64,000 nt of DNA from CAVQCJ01 sp963849365. Lineage in GTDB: Bacteria > Actinomycetota > Actinomycetes > Prado026. The stretch spans positions 496,001 to 560,000 of the forward strand of contig CAWKHA010000003.1 of NCBI GenBank assembly GCA_963849365.1. Reading direction: 5' to 3'. The stretch's first letter is position 1. The number at the start of each line of letters is the position of its first letter. Below are positions 44,329-52,823 of the stretch, piece by piece. The notes beneath the pieces were generated by a model. It saw only the letters and a program-made list of their open reading frames with translations, was not told the origin of the DNA and made no database searches. The position numbers were made by a program, and so were the translations under genes.

Positions 44329-45240
44329 GTGGGCATCCAGATCGCGCCGAGCATCCTGTCCGCCGACTTCAGCCGGCTCGCCGAGGAGGCCGCCGCCGTG
44401 GCGTCGGCCGACTGGCTGCACATCGATGTCATGGACAACCACTTCGTGCCGAACCTGACGATCGGCCTGCCCGTGGTCGAGGCGCTGCGCAAAGTCTCGC
44501 CGCTGCCCCTGGACTGCCACCTGATGATCGAGGACCCGGACCGTTGGGCGCCCGGCTACGCCGAGGCCGGTGCCGGCTCGGTGACCTTCCACGTCGAGGC
44601 GGCGCACGCCCCCGTCCGGCTGGCCCGCGAGCTGCGCCGGACCGGCGCCCGGGCCGGGATGGCGCTGAAACCGGCGACGCCCGTCGAGCCCTACGAGGAC
44701 CTCCTCCCCGAGCTGGACCTGCTGCTCCTGATGACCGTCGAGCCCGGATTCGGCGGCCAGGCGTTCCTGGACGTGGTGCTGCCGAAGCTGCGGCGCGCCC
44801 GCGCCATGGTCGACCGTTGTGGCACGCAGGTGTGGCTGCAGGTGGACGGCGGGGTCTCGCTGGAGACGGTCGGGCGTTGCGTCGAGGCCGGAGCCGACGT
44901 CCTGGTGGCGGGCTCGGCGGTCTACGGCGCCGACGACCCCGACGCCGCCGTCGCCGCCCTCCGCGCCGCCGCCGCGTCCGCCGCCGTCCGCGCCCCCACC
45001 CGCCTCGTTGATCTTGAGCCGCACGCCGGCACACGCCTGCGACACGCCCTGACCTCCAGTGACCTGCCCCAAGATCAACGCGGCGATGCGGCCGCAGGGC
45101 GCGCGTGGCACACTTCAGGGGACAGTACGAACAGCTCGCGTGCTCCGGGGTCGGTGCAAGTCCGAACCGGCGGTGACAGTCCGCGACCCGGCCGAAGCCA
45201 TCGGCCGGTTGACCAGGTGGAACTCCTGGACCGACGGTGA
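44329..45240 (+). CDS. rpe: Ribulose-phosphate 3-epimerase with a read-through C-terminal extension
   Basis: Interconverts ribulose 5-phosphate and xylulose 5-phosphate. The core (residues 1-225) is complete: IAPSILSADFSRL, the metal His/Asp in LHIDVMDNHFVPN, LDCHLMIEDPD, MTVEPGFGGQAF, QVDGGV and VAGSAVYG. Family members end near residue 220-230; here the frame runs on to residue 303 through a palindrome (45006-45080) and stops at 45238-45240, inside the FMN riboswitch. The last 75 residues have no family character. TAGCCT (44316-44321) is 7 nt before the GTG, so it is probably leaderless. Confidence 0.94.
   Translation: MGIQIAPSILSADFSRLAEEAAAVASADWLHIDVMDNHFVPNLTIGLPVVEALRKVSPLPLDCHLMIEDPDRWAPGYAEAGAGSVTFHVEAAHAPVRLARELRRTGARAGMALKPATPVEPYEDLLPELDLLLLMTVEPGFGGQAFLDVVLPKLRRARAMVDRCGTQVWLQVDGGVSLETVGRCVEAGADVLVAGSAVYGADDPDAAVAALRAAAASAAVRAPTRLVDLEPHAGTRLRHALTSSDLPQDQRGDAAAGRAWHTSGDSTNSSRAPGSVQVRTGGDSPRPGRSHRPVDQVELLDRR
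45006..45080. repeat. GATCnTGAG-family palindrome (copy B) inside the rpe 3' end
   Basis: Arms CGTTGATCTTG (45006-45016) and CAAGATCAACG (45070-45080) are perfect over 11 bp. The interior shares ACGCCGGC with copy A. It begins just after the last family-like rpe codons and ends 40 nt before the predicted start of the riboswitch transcript, where it could serve as the rpe terminator. Confidence 0.8.
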
Positions 45241-45263
45241 AAGTCCGGATGGGAGGCGCACGC
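45138..45263 (+). ncRNA. FMN riboswitch (RFN element)
   Basis: The conserved FMN aptamer is plain: CTCCGGGGTCGGTG, then AAGTCCGAACCGGCGGTGA, AGTCCGCGACCCG, a variable arm, GGTTGACCAGGTGGAACTCC, CCGACGGTGAAAGTCCGGAT and GGGAGGCGCACG. The closing helix P1 pairs GCGTGC (45138-45143) with GCACGC (45258-45263). It lies upstream of ribD and should turn off riboflavin synthesis when FMN is plentiful. The rpe stop codon lies inside it, at 45238-45240. Confidence 0.95.
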
Positions 45264-45345
45264 GGCGGGTCGTGCCGGGACGGTACGAGGTCGGGAGGCG
45301 CGCGAGCGCCGGCACCGGCCATCGCGTCCCGTCGGCCCGCGTCCC

Positions 45346-45381
45346 CGGAGCCCGCGGACGACCGCGACAGGCTCCGAGGAG
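45346..45381 (+). promoter_or_regulatory. Possible Shine-Dalgarno-masking helix of the FMN switch
   Basis: CGGAGCC (45346-45352) can pair with GGCTCCG (45370-45376), which abuts the ribosome site AGGAG (45377-45381) of ribD. No U-tract follows, so a translational expression platform seems more likely than termination. Inferred from base pairing only. Confidence 0.4.
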
Positions 45382-45386
45382 AACCG

Positions 45387-46430
45387 ATGGTGACGCCGGC
45401 CGAGAGCGCCGCGATGCGCCGCGCGCTCGAGCTCGCGGCGTCCGAGGGCGTACCGCGCGGTCCCAACCCGCGGGTCGGCTGCGTCCTGATCGACGTCACC
45501 GGCCGGACCGTCGGCGAGGGATACCACCGCGGTGCGGGCACGCCGCACGCCGAGGTCGCCGCGCTGGCCGCGGCGGGGGCGCAGGCAAGCGGTGCCACCG
45601 CCGTCGTCACGCTCGAACCCTGCAACCACACCGGACGGACCGGGCCGTGTGCAGCGGCGCTGGTCCAGGCCGGTGTCGCCAGGGTCGTCTACGCGCAGGC
45701 GGACACCAACCCGGTCGCCGTCGGCGGGGCGGCCACCCTGCGCGCTGCCGGGGTGGACGTCGAGGGCGGCCTGCTCGCCGACGAGGCGGCTGCGCTCAAC
45801 CTCGCCTGGACCTTCGCGGTGACGCACCGCCGGCCACTGGTGACCTGGAAGGTCGCCGGGTCGCTGGACGGCCGCGCGGCGGCGGCCGACGGCAGCAGCA
45901 GGTGGATCACGGGACCGCAGGCGCGCGCCGACGTCCACGCGCTTCGCGCCACGGTCGACGCGGTGGTCGTCGGCACCGGCACCGTGCTCGCCGACGACCC
46001 TCGGCTGACCGCGCGGCGCGGCGGCAGCGACGGTCCCGACCTGCCGGCGGAGCGGCAGCCGCTGCGGGTCGTCGTCGGAACCAGACCGGTCCCGGCGGGG
46101 GCGCGCGTCCTGGACGCCGCCGCCCGCTCTCTGGTGCTGGCCACCCATGACCTGCCCGACGTGCTCGCCGCGCTGTTCGCCCGTGACGTCCAGCACGTCC
46201 TGCTCGAGGGCGGTCCGACCCTGGCCGGCGCGTTCGTGTCGGCCGGGCTGGTCGACCGGGTCGTCGCCTATGTCGCCCCCGTGCTGCTCGGCGCCGGTCC
46301 GGCCGTGCTCGGGCCGGCGGGCATCAGCACGATCGGCGGCGCGTTGCGGCTACGGACCCAGGACGTCACCCGGCTGGGGGACGACGTGCGCATCACCGCA
46401 CGAGTGCTGCGCGGCAGCGAGGAGGCCTGA
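45387..46430 (+). CDS. ribD: Riboflavin biosynthesis protein RibD (deaminase/reductase)
   Basis: Bifunctional enzyme of riboflavin synthesis. The 347 residues have the N-terminal zinc deaminase (GAGTPHAEVAAL and EPCNHTGRTGPC) and the C-terminal NADPH reductase (VTWKVAGSLDGRAAA, SRWITGPQARADVHALRA, GTGTVLADDPRLT, LLEGGPTLAGAF). I start at the ATG at 45387 after GAGGAG; the longer frame runs back into the riboswitch and is not coding. ribE overlaps the last base of its stop. Confidence 0.96.
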   Translation: MVTPAESAAMRRALELAASEGVPRGPNPRVGCVLIDVTGRTVGEGYHRGAGTPHAEVAALAAAGAQASGATAVVTLEPCNHTGRTGPCAAALVQAGVARVVYAQADTNPVAVGGAATLRAAGVDVEGGLLADEAAALNLAWTFAVTHRRPLVTWKVAGSLDGRAAAADGSSRWITGPQARADVHALRATVDAVVVGTGTVLADDPRLTARRGGSDGPDLPAERQPLRVVVGTRPVPAGARVLDAAARSLVLATHDLPDVLAALFARDVQHVLLEGGPTLAGAFVSAGLVDRVVAYVAPVLLGAGPAVLGPAGISTIGGALRLRTQDVTRLGDDVRITARVLRGSEEA

Positions 46431-47023
46431 TGTTCACGGGAATCGTCGAGGAGCTCGGCGAGGTGGTGGCGGTCGAGCGACAGTCGGACGCCGCGCGGCT
46501 CACCGTGCGCGGACCGCTCGTCGTCTCCGACGCCGCACCCGGGGACTCGATCGCCGTCAACGGCGTGTGCCTCACGGTCGCCGAGCGCGGCGCCGGCACC
46601 TTCACCGCGGACGTCATGGCCGAGACGCTGCAGCGCTCGTCCCTGGGCGCCCTGGTCCCCGGGAGCCGGGTGAACCTCGAACGGCCCGTCACGCTGGCGG
46701 CGAGGCTGGGCGGCCACCTCGTGCAGGGCCACGTGGACGGGACCGGGCAGATCCTGGACCGCACTGCGGGCGAGCACTGGGAGGTGGTGCGCGTGTCGCT
46801 GCCGGCCGACCTCGCGCGCTACGTGGTCCGGAAGGGCTCGGTGACCGTGGACGGGGTGTCCCTCACCGCCGTCGACGTCGGAACCGACTGGTTCACGGTG
46901 AGCCTGATCCCGACCACGCTCGAGCTCACCACGCTCGGACGCAAGCAGGCCGGTGAGCCGGTCAACCTGGAGGTCGACGTGGTCGCCAAGTACGTCGAGA
47001 AGCTGTTGGGAGCGACACGATGA
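46430..47023 (+). CDS. ribE: Riboflavin synthase alpha chain
   Basis: Dismutates two 6,7-dimethyl-8-ribityllumazine molecules to riboflavin. The 197 residues show two repeats of the Lum_binding fold: MFTGIVEELGEV with VNGVCLTV, and GHLVQGHVDGTG with VDGVSLTAVDV. The ATG overlaps the ribD stop (TGATG) and the stop overlaps ribBA by 4 nt. Confidence 0.97.
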   Translation: MFTGIVEELGEVVAVERQSDAARLTVRGPLVVSDAAPGDSIAVNGVCLTVAERGAGTFTADVMAETLQRSSLGALVPGSRVNLERPVTLAARLGGHLVQGHVDGTGQILDRTAGEHWEVVRVSLPADLARYVVRKGSVTVDGVSLTAVDVGTDWFTVSLIPTTLELTTLGRKQAGEPVNLEVDVVAKYVEKLLGATR

Positions 47024-48285
47024 GCGCAGAGCCGACACCCGGAGCAGCGACGACGGGCGGGGGCGTTCGCCTCGACGACGTTCGAGTGGCCATCGACGCG
47101 GTCGCCGCGGGCCGGCCCGTCGTCGTGGTCGACGACGAGGACCGCGAGAACGAGGGCGACCTGGTGTTCGCCGCGGCGAAGGCGACTCCCGAGCTGGTGG
47201 GTTTCATGATCCGGTACTCCTCGGGGGTCGTCTGCGTCCCGATGCGGGGCGTCGACCTGGACCGGCTCAAGCTGCCGCCGATGACGTACGTCAACGAGGA
47301 CCGCCGGGGAACGGCCTACTCGGTCTCCGTCGACGCCCGCCGCGGCGTGTCGACCGGGATCTCGGCCGCCGACCGGGCGCACACCATCCGGGTGCTGGTC
47401 GACAGCGCGACCGAGCCGTACGAGCTGACCAGGCCAGGTCACGTGTTCCCGCTGCGGGCGATGGACGGCGGCGTGCTGGTGCGGACCGGTCACACCGAGG
47501 CGTCTGTGGACCTCGCCCGGCTCGCCGGGCTCACCCCGGCCGGCGTGATCTGCGAGATCGTCCACGACGACGGGTCCATGATGCGGGCCAGGGCGCTGCG
47601 CGAGTTCGCCGACGAGCACGGCTTGCTGATGATCTCGATCGCCGACCTCGTGGCGTACCGCCGCCGGACCGAGCGCAGCATCGAGCGCGCAGCGGAGACC
47701 GTGGTCCCGACCGGGCACGGACCGTTCCGCGCGGTGGGGTACCGCAGCCTGCTGGACTCCGTCGAGCACGTCGCGTTCGTGCGCGGCGACCTCGGCGACG
47801 GCGAGGACGTGCTGGTGCGCGTGCACTCGGAGTGCCTGACCGGCGACGTCTTCGGCTCGCTGCGGTGCGACTGCGGACCGCAGCTGGACGCCGCGATGGC
47901 CGCGGTGGCCGCAGAGGACCGCGGGGTGGTGCTCTACATGCGCGGTCACGAGGGCCGCGGCATCGGTCTGGTGCACAAGCTGCAGGCGTACCAGCTGCAG
48001 GACTCCGGGGCCGACACCGTCGACGCGAACCTCGAGCTCGGGCTGCCCGCGGACGCGCGCGACTACGGGACCGGAGCCCAGATCCTCTGCGAACTCGGCG
48101 TGAAGTCGATGCGGCTGCTCACCAACAACCCGGCCAAACGGGCCGGCCTCGAGGGCTACGGGTTGCAGGTGCTCGGCCGGGTCGCGCTGCCGGTGCAGGC
48201 CACGACGCACAACCTGCGCTACCTGCGCACGAAGCGGGACCGGATGGGCCACGACCTGCCCGACGACATCGGCTCGGACCTGTGA
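47020..48285 (+). CDS. ribBA: Bifunctional DHBP synthase / GTP cyclohydrolase II (RibBA)
   Basis: Supplies both precursors of lumazine: the four-carbon unit from ribulose 5-phosphate (the rpe substrate) and the pyrimidine from GTP. The 421 residues have the N-terminal RibB domain (VVDDEDRENEGDLVFAA, GHVFPLRA, RTGHTEASVDLARL) and the C-terminal RibA domain with the zinc site HSECLTGDVFGSLRCDCG and the catalytic LYMRGHEGRGIGL. Translationally coupled to ribE and ribH. Confidence 0.97.
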   Translation: MSAEPTPGAATTGGGVRLDDVRVAIDAVAAGRPVVVVDDEDRENEGDLVFAAAKATPELVGFMIRYSSGVVCVPMRGVDLDRLKLPPMTYVNEDRRGTAYSVSVDARRGVSTGISAADRAHTIRVLVDSATEPYELTRPGHVFPLRAMDGGVLVRTGHTEASVDLARLAGLTPAGVICEIVHDDGSMMRARALREFADEHGLLMISIADLVAYRRRTERSIERAAETVVPTGHGPFRAVGYRSLLDSVEHVAFVRGDLGDGEDVLVRVHSECLTGDVFGSLRCDCGPQLDAAMAAVAAEDRGVVLYMRGHEGRGIGLVHKLQAYQLQDSGADTVDANLELGLPADARDYGTGAQILCELGVKSMRLLTNNPAKRAGLEGYGLQVLGRVALPVQATTHNLRYLRTKRDRMGHDLPDDIGSDL

Positions 48286-48767
48286 GCGGCACGGGGACCC
48301 CGCGGCTGACGGTCGAGGGCGCGGCCTCGATGCGAGTCGTCGTCGTCGCGTCGCTGTGGCACCAGCAGGTGATGGACGGTCTGGTCGACGGGGCCGCCCG
48401 CGCGCTGGCCGAGGCCGGGGTGCGCCCCAGCTTTGTGCGCGTGCCGGGGGCGTTCGAGCTCCCGCTGGCGGCCCAGACCGCAGCCCGGGCCGGTTGCGAA
48501 GCCGTCGTCGCCCTCGGGGTGGTGATCCGCGGCGGCACGCCGCACTTCGACTACGTCTGCTCGGCGGCGACCGACGGGCTCACCCGGGTGGCACTGGACG
48601 AAGGCGTGCCGGTCGGCTTCGGTCTGCTGACCTGTGACGACGAGGCCCAGGCCCTCGACCGCGCCGGCCTGCCCGGCTCGCGCGAGGACAAGGGCTACGA
48701 GGCCGCGCAGGCGGCGATCGCCACGGCAGTGACCCTGCGCGGCGTCACCGCCGACCGCCTTCAATAG
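48282..48767 (+). CDS. ribH: 6,7-dimethyl-8-ribityllumazine synthase
   Basis: Joins the two RibBA/RibD products to lumazine. The 161 residues contain VVVASLWHQQVMDGL, VPGAFELPLAAQ, the active-site loop GVVIRGGTPHFDYVCS and FGLLTCDDEAQAL. The GTG at 48282 overlaps ribBA. It is the last gene of the FMN-controlled operon; hisE follows with its own promoter. Confidence 0.97.
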   Translation: MSGTGTPRLTVEGAASMRVVVVASLWHQQVMDGLVDGAARALAEAGVRPSFVRVPGAFELPLAAQTAARAGCEAVVALGVVIRGGTPHFDYVCSAATDGLTRVALDEGVPVGFGLLTCDDEAQALDRAGLPGSREDKGYEAAQAAIATAVTLRGVTADRLQ

Positions 48768-48777
48768 GCTGCGCCCC

Positions 48778-49041
48778 ATGAAGAGCTTCGAGGAGCTGTA
48801 CGTCGAGCTCCAGGACCGAGCCGCGTACCGACCCGACCACTCCTCCACCGTGGCCGCCCTCGAGGCCGGCGTGCACGCGATCGGCAAGAAACTCGTCGAG
48901 GAGGCCGCCGAGGCGTGGATGGCGGCCGAGCACGAGGGGCGCGAGCGTGCCGCCGAGGAGATCGCCCAGCTGCTGTACCACACGCAGGTCCTCATGCTGG
49001 CGTGCGACCTGAGCCTCGACGACGTCTACGCACGGCTGTAG
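48778..49041 (+). CDS. hisE: Phosphoribosyl-ATP pyrophosphohydrolase
   Basis: Second step of histidine synthesis. The 87-residue all-helical protein carries the MazG-like metal motif in GKKLVEEAAEAWMAAEHEG and AAEEIAQLLYHTQVLML. TAGGCT (48765-48770) lies 7 nt before the ATG with no ribosome site, so hisEG is probably a leaderless message separate from the rib operon. Confidence 0.96.
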   Translation: MKSFEELYVELQDRAAYRPDHSSTVAALEAGVHAIGKKLVEEAAEAWMAAEHEGRERAAEEIAQLLYHTQVLMLACDLSLDDVYARL

Positions 49042-49046
49042 CCGGC

Positions 49047-49892
49047 ATGCTGCGCATCGCCGTCCCCAACAAGGGGTCGCTGTCCGACCCGGCTGTGCAG
49101 ATGCTCGTGGAGGCCGGGTACCGGCAGCGCTCCGACCCGCGCGAGCTGATGCTGCAGGACCCCGAGAACGACACCGAGTTCTTCTTCCTGCGCCCGCGCG
49201 ACATCGCGGTGTACGTGGGATCCGGACAGCTCGACGTCGGGGTCACCGGGCGGGACCTGCTGATGGACAGCGCGGCCGACGCCGACGAGATCCTCCCGCT
49301 GGGCTTCGCCGCCTCGACGTTCCGGTTCGCCGCCCGGCCGGGGACGGCGGGTGATGTGCGGGGTCTGGCCGGCCTGCGGGTGGCGGCCGCCTACCCCGGG
49401 CTGGTCGCCGCCTACCTCGAGCAGCAGGGTGTGGCCGCGCAGGTGATCCGGCTCGACGGGGCGGTCGAGACCGCGGTCCGGCTCGGGGTCGCCGACGTGA
49501 TCGCCGACGTCGTGTCCACCGGGACGACGCTGCGGCAGGCGGGCCTGGAGATCTTCGGCGAGCCGATCCTGGAGTCCGAGGCGGTCCTGGTCCGGCGCCG
49601 GGGAGCGGAGCCGTCGTCGGCGGTCGAGCAGCTCGTACGCCGGCTGCAGGGCGTCATCGTCGCGCGCACTTACGTCCTGATGGACTACGACATCCCGGCC
49701 GGGCTGCTGGAGGCGGCTGTCACGCTGACGCCCGGGTTCGAGTCGCCCACCGTCTCGCCGTTGCACGAGAGCGGCTGGGTGGCCGTGCGGGCAATGGTGC
49801 CGCGCCGGGAGACGAACAGAGTGATGGACGACCTGTGGGACGCCGGCGCCCGCGGCATCATCGTGACCGACATCCACGCCTGCCGCCTGTAG
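49047..49892 (+). CDS. hisG: ATP phosphoribosyltransferase, long form
   Basis: Catalyses the first, feedback-inhibited step of histidine synthesis. The 281 residues have the catalytic halves (LRIAVPNKGSL, VGSGQLDVGVTGRDLL, and the PRPP loop IADVVSTGTTLRQAGL) and the C-terminal ACT-like regulatory domain with VSPLHESGWVAVRAMV and GARGIIVTDIHACRL, so no HisZ is needed. The ATG at 49047 is 5 nt after hisE. Confidence 0.97.
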   Translation: MLRIAVPNKGSLSDPAVQMLVEAGYRQRSDPRELMLQDPENDTEFFFLRPRDIAVYVGSGQLDVGVTGRDLLMDSAADADEILPLGFAASTFRFAARPGTAGDVRGLAGLRVAAAYPGLVAAYLEQQGVAAQVIRLDGAVETAVRLGVADVIADVVSTGTTLRQAGLEIFGEPILESEAVLVRRRGAEPSSAVEQLVRRLQGVIVARTYVLMDYDIPAGLLEAAVTLTPGFESPTVSPLHESGWVAVRAMVPRRETNRVMDDLWDAGARGIIVTDIHACRL

Positions 49893-49917
49893 CCCGAAAT
49901 ACCCGGGGGGAGCGACG

Positions 49918-50796
49918 GTGCCGACCCGACCCACGCGGCGAGCCGTGCTGGCGGCCGGCCTCGGCGCGGGAGTCGTCGTCGTCACCGGCGGGGCAGCGGT
50001 GGCGACCGGTGTCGTCCCGGTGCCGGCCCGGCTGCGGCATGTCTTCGGCGACGACACCCCCGCAGGCACGATCCCGGCCGCACCGCAGGGACAGGTCAGG
50101 CTCGAGCAGCTGACCTCTGCGGCCCGGGGCCGTGAGGTGGGTTTCTGGACGGCGGTGCCGGCCGGAGTGGGCGCCGGTGCCGGGCTCCCGGTCTGCCTGG
50201 TACTGCACGGGGCGTCGGCCACGACCGCCGACTTCAGCCGCTTCGGCCTGGCCCGATTCCTGACCGCCGCGGTCCGCGCCGGCGTGCCGCCGTTCGTGCT
50301 GGCAGGTGCCGACGGGGGCGGCACCGGGTGGGTCGGCGACGGCCGCTCCGACGACCCGCAACGGATGCTGCGCGACGAGCTCCCGCGCTGGTGCCACGAC
50401 CGGGGCTGGGACTCGACCCGGCTGGCCGCCTACGGCTGGTCGCTCGGCGGTCGCGGCGCGGTGCTGTTCGCCGAGCAGAACCCCGGGCTGTTGCGAGCCG
50501 TGTCCGCGCTGAGCCCGGCGGTGCGGCACGACGACGTGGTCATCGCCGGCGCGAGCGGACTGGACGGGCACCGTACGGCGTTGTGGTGCGGTACCTCCGA
50601 CGCCCTGCTCCCGGCGGTGCGCTCGCTCGCCGCCGCGATCCCCGGCGGCCCGGCCGTCGCGGCCTACGCGTCCGGAGCGCACACCCGCTCGTACTGGAAC
50701 ACGGTCACCCCCGCGGCGTACGCCTTCGTCGGTCACGCCCTCCGCTCGGCGACCCCTTCGAGCGCGGCACCGGCGGGCTCGACGGCCCCGGGTTAG
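49918..50796 (+). CDS. Secreted alpha/beta-hydrolase, putative esterase
   Basis: A 292-residue protein with a twin-arginine-like signal (RPTRRAVLAAGLGAGVVVV). The fold follows: CLVLHGASATT with the oxyanion His-Gly, the nucleophile Ser in AYGWSLGGRGA (about residue 177), a late Asp in WCGTSDALLP and His in YASGAHTRSYW. It resembles the putative-esterase (esterase D / antigen 85-like) group. The substrate is unknown. It lies between hisG and the Cox-type maturation genes and may belong with neither. Confidence 0.8.
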   Translation: MPTRPTRRAVLAAGLGAGVVVVTGGAAVATGVVPVPARLRHVFGDDTPAGTIPAAPQGQVRLEQLTSAARGREVGFWTAVPAGVGAGAGLPVCLVLHGASATTADFSRFGLARFLTAAVRAGVPPFVLAGADGGGTGWVGDGRSDDPQRMLRDELPRWCHDRGWDSTRLAAYGWSLGGRGAVLFAEQNPGLLRAVSALSPAVRHDDVVIAGASGLDGHRTALWCGTSDALLPAVRSLAAAIPGGPAVAAYASGAHTRSYWNTVTPAAYAFVGHALRSATPSSAAPAGSTAPG

Positions 50797-50805
50797 CCTG
50801 GCGCT

Positions 50806-51693
50806 GTGGAACGCCTCCGGATCGACGGGGTGGACGAGCCCGCCGACCTCGCCGCCCGGCTGGACGCTGTCGGCTACCTCGCCGACGAGGGTCTGGCGAC
50901 CGCGGCGTTCCTGGCGCTGCGGATGGGGCGACCGCTCTTCCTCGAGGGTGAGGCCGGCGTCGGCAAGACCTCGCTCGCGCGGGCGCTGGCCGAGGTCGCC
51001 GGGGCCGAGCTGATCCGGCTCCAGTGCTACGAGGGGCTGGACTCCGCGCAGGCTCTGTACGACTGGGACTTCCCGCGCCAGCTGCTGCACCTGCGCGCCG
51101 CCGAGGCGGGTGGCTCGGTCGACGTCGAGGCGGTCGAGCGCGACCTGTACGACCGGCGCTTCCTCGTCGCGCGCCCGCTGCTGCGGGCGATCGAGACCAC
51201 TCCGGCAGTGCTGCTGGTCGACGAGGTGGACCGGGCCGACGACGAGTTCGAGGCGTTCCTGCTCGAGGTGCTGAGCGACTTCACCATCACGGTGCCCGAG
51301 CTGGGCACGGTGCGCGCCGCGACCGCTCCGCTGGTCGTCCTCACCAGCAACCGCACCCGTGAGGTCCACGACGCCCTCAAGCGCCGCTGCCTCTACCACT
51401 GGCTCGACCATCCCTCGTACGAGCGGGAGGTGGCGATCATCCGGCGCCGGCTCCCGGCCGCCTCCGAGCAGCTCGCCGGCGACGTCGCCCGCGCCACCGC
51501 GATGCTGCGCAGCCAGGACCTGCTCAAGCCGCCGGGGGTCGCCGAGTCGCTGGACTGGACCGAGGCCCTGCTGGCACTCGGTGCCCGCGCGCTGGACCCG
51601 GACCGCGCGGCCCGGACCCTGGGTGCCGTGCTCAAGTACCGCGAGGACACCGAGCGGGTACGTGCCGCCGGTGTGGGGGCGCTGGTCCCGTGA
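50806..51693 (+). CDS. MoxR-family AAA+ ATPase, CoxD-like
   Basis: A chaperone ATPase of the CoxD type, which helps build the Mo-Cu site of CO dehydrogenase and related enzymes. The 295 residues have Walker A GEAGVGKTS (about 48-56), Walker B VLLVDEVDRAD, sensor 1 VVLTSNRTRE and the arginine finger region ALKRRCLYHWLDHP. TAGCCT (50794-50799) is 6 nt before the GTG, so this is probably the leaderless first gene of the coxD-coxE-xdhC-mocA run. Confidence 0.9.
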   Translation: MERLRIDGVDEPADLAARLDAVGYLADEGLATAAFLALRMGRPLFLEGEAGVGKTSLARALAEVAGAELIRLQCYEGLDSAQALYDWDFPRQLLHLRAAEAGGSVDVEAVERDLYDRRFLVARPLLRAIETTPAVLLVDEVDRADDEFEAFLLEVLSDFTITVPELGTVRAATAPLVVLTSNRTREVHDALKRRCLYHWLDHPSYEREVAIIRRRLPAASEQLAGDVARATAMLRSQDLLKPPGVAESLDWTEALLALGARALDPDRAARTLGAVLKYREDTERVRAAGVGALVP

Positions 51694-52823
51694 GCGCCGG
51701 GCCGGACGCCGCGATCGGCAGCCTCGTGGGGTTCGCCAGGACACTGCGCGCCGGCGGGGTCGACGCTTCGCCGGACCGGGTGCAGGCGATGGTGCTCGCG
51801 CTGGCGGCCGGACGTCCCGGGTTCGACGCCTCCCGCAGCCGCGACGTCTACTGGGCGGGACGCCTCACGCTCTGCTCGGGCCCGGACGACCTGCCGCGGT
51901 ACGACCGGGCGTTCGCTGCCTGGTTCGGCGGCGAGGACCTGCCCGGCCTGCGCTCGGCCCTGCCGGTCCGGGTGCCCCGCGACGTGGCGCTGCCCGCCGA
52001 CCCCGGCGATGTGGGGGAGACCGGACCCGATCCGGTACGGACCGCGACTGCGAGTGACGCCGAGGTGCTCCGGCACCGCGACGTGGCCCGGCTGACCGGT
52101 CGTGAGCGCGCCGAGCTGCGCCGGATGCTCGCCATGCTCACGGCACCTGCCCCGGTCCGCCCCTCCCGCCGGCTGCGGCCGAGCCGCCGCGGTCCGCTGG
52201 ACGCGCACCGGACCGTGCGGGCGATGCTCGAGCGGGGCGGCGAGCCGGCGCGGCTGCGCCGGCGGGACAGCACGGTGCGGCCGCGCCGCGTGGTGCTGCT
52301 GCTCGACGTGAGCGGGTCGATGGCTGCGTACTCGGACACCATGCTGCGCTACGCCCACGCCTGCGTCCGCAGCCGACCGGGCACGGAGGTCTTCACCCTC
52401 GGCACGCGGCTGACCAGGGTCACCCGTGAGCTCGGCGGCCGCGACGCCGACAGCGCGCTCGCCGGGCTGTCCCGCGTGGTCGCGGACTGGAGCGGAGGGA
52501 CCCGGCTGGGCAGCGACCTCAAGGACTTCCTCGACCGGTACGGCCAGCGCGGCACCGCACGCGGCGCGGTCGTCGTGATCGCCTCGGACGGCTGGGAGCG
52601 CGGGGAGACGACGGTGCTGGCCGAGCAGATGGCCCGGCTGCACCGGCTGGCCCACCGCGTCGTCTGGGTGCACCCGCACAAGGCCAGGCCCGGCTTCGAG
52701 CCGGCCACCGCCGGGATGCGAGCGGCCCTGCCGTTCGTCGACGATCTCGTCGCGGGTCACAGCCTCGCGGCCTACCAGAGCCTGTCCCATCTGCTGTCCG
52801 ACCAGGGGAGGTCCCGTGCGTGA
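51690..52823 (+). CDS. VWA-domain protein, CoxE-like
   Basis: Partner of the MoxR ATPase. The 377 residues have an N-terminal helical region (VGFARTLRAGGVDASPDRVQ), a basic linker, and a C-terminal von Willebrand A domain with the metal site Asp206 in LLLDVSGSM, then SGGTRLGSDL and VVIASDGWERG. It overlaps the ATPase by 4 nt and xdhC by 8 nt. In the Cox system CoxE acts with CoxD on the apo-enzyme. Confidence 0.9.
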   Translation: MSAGPDAAIGSLVGFARTLRAGGVDASPDRVQAMVLALAAGRPGFDASRSRDVYWAGRLTLCSGPDDLPRYDRAFAAWFGGEDLPGLRSALPVRVPRDVALPADPGDVGETGPDPVRTATASDAEVLRHRDVARLTGRERAELRRMLAMLTAPAPVRPSRRLRPSRRGPLDAHRTVRAMLERGGEPARLRRRDSTVRPRRVVLLLDVSGSMAAYSDTMLRYAHACVRSRPGTEVFTLGTRLTRVTRELGGRDADSALAGLSRVVADWSGGTRLGSDLKDFLDRYGQRGTARGAVVVIASDGWERGETTVLAEQMARLHRLAHRVVWVHPHKARPGFEPATAGMRAALPFVDDLVAGHSLAAYQSLSHLLSDQGRSRA

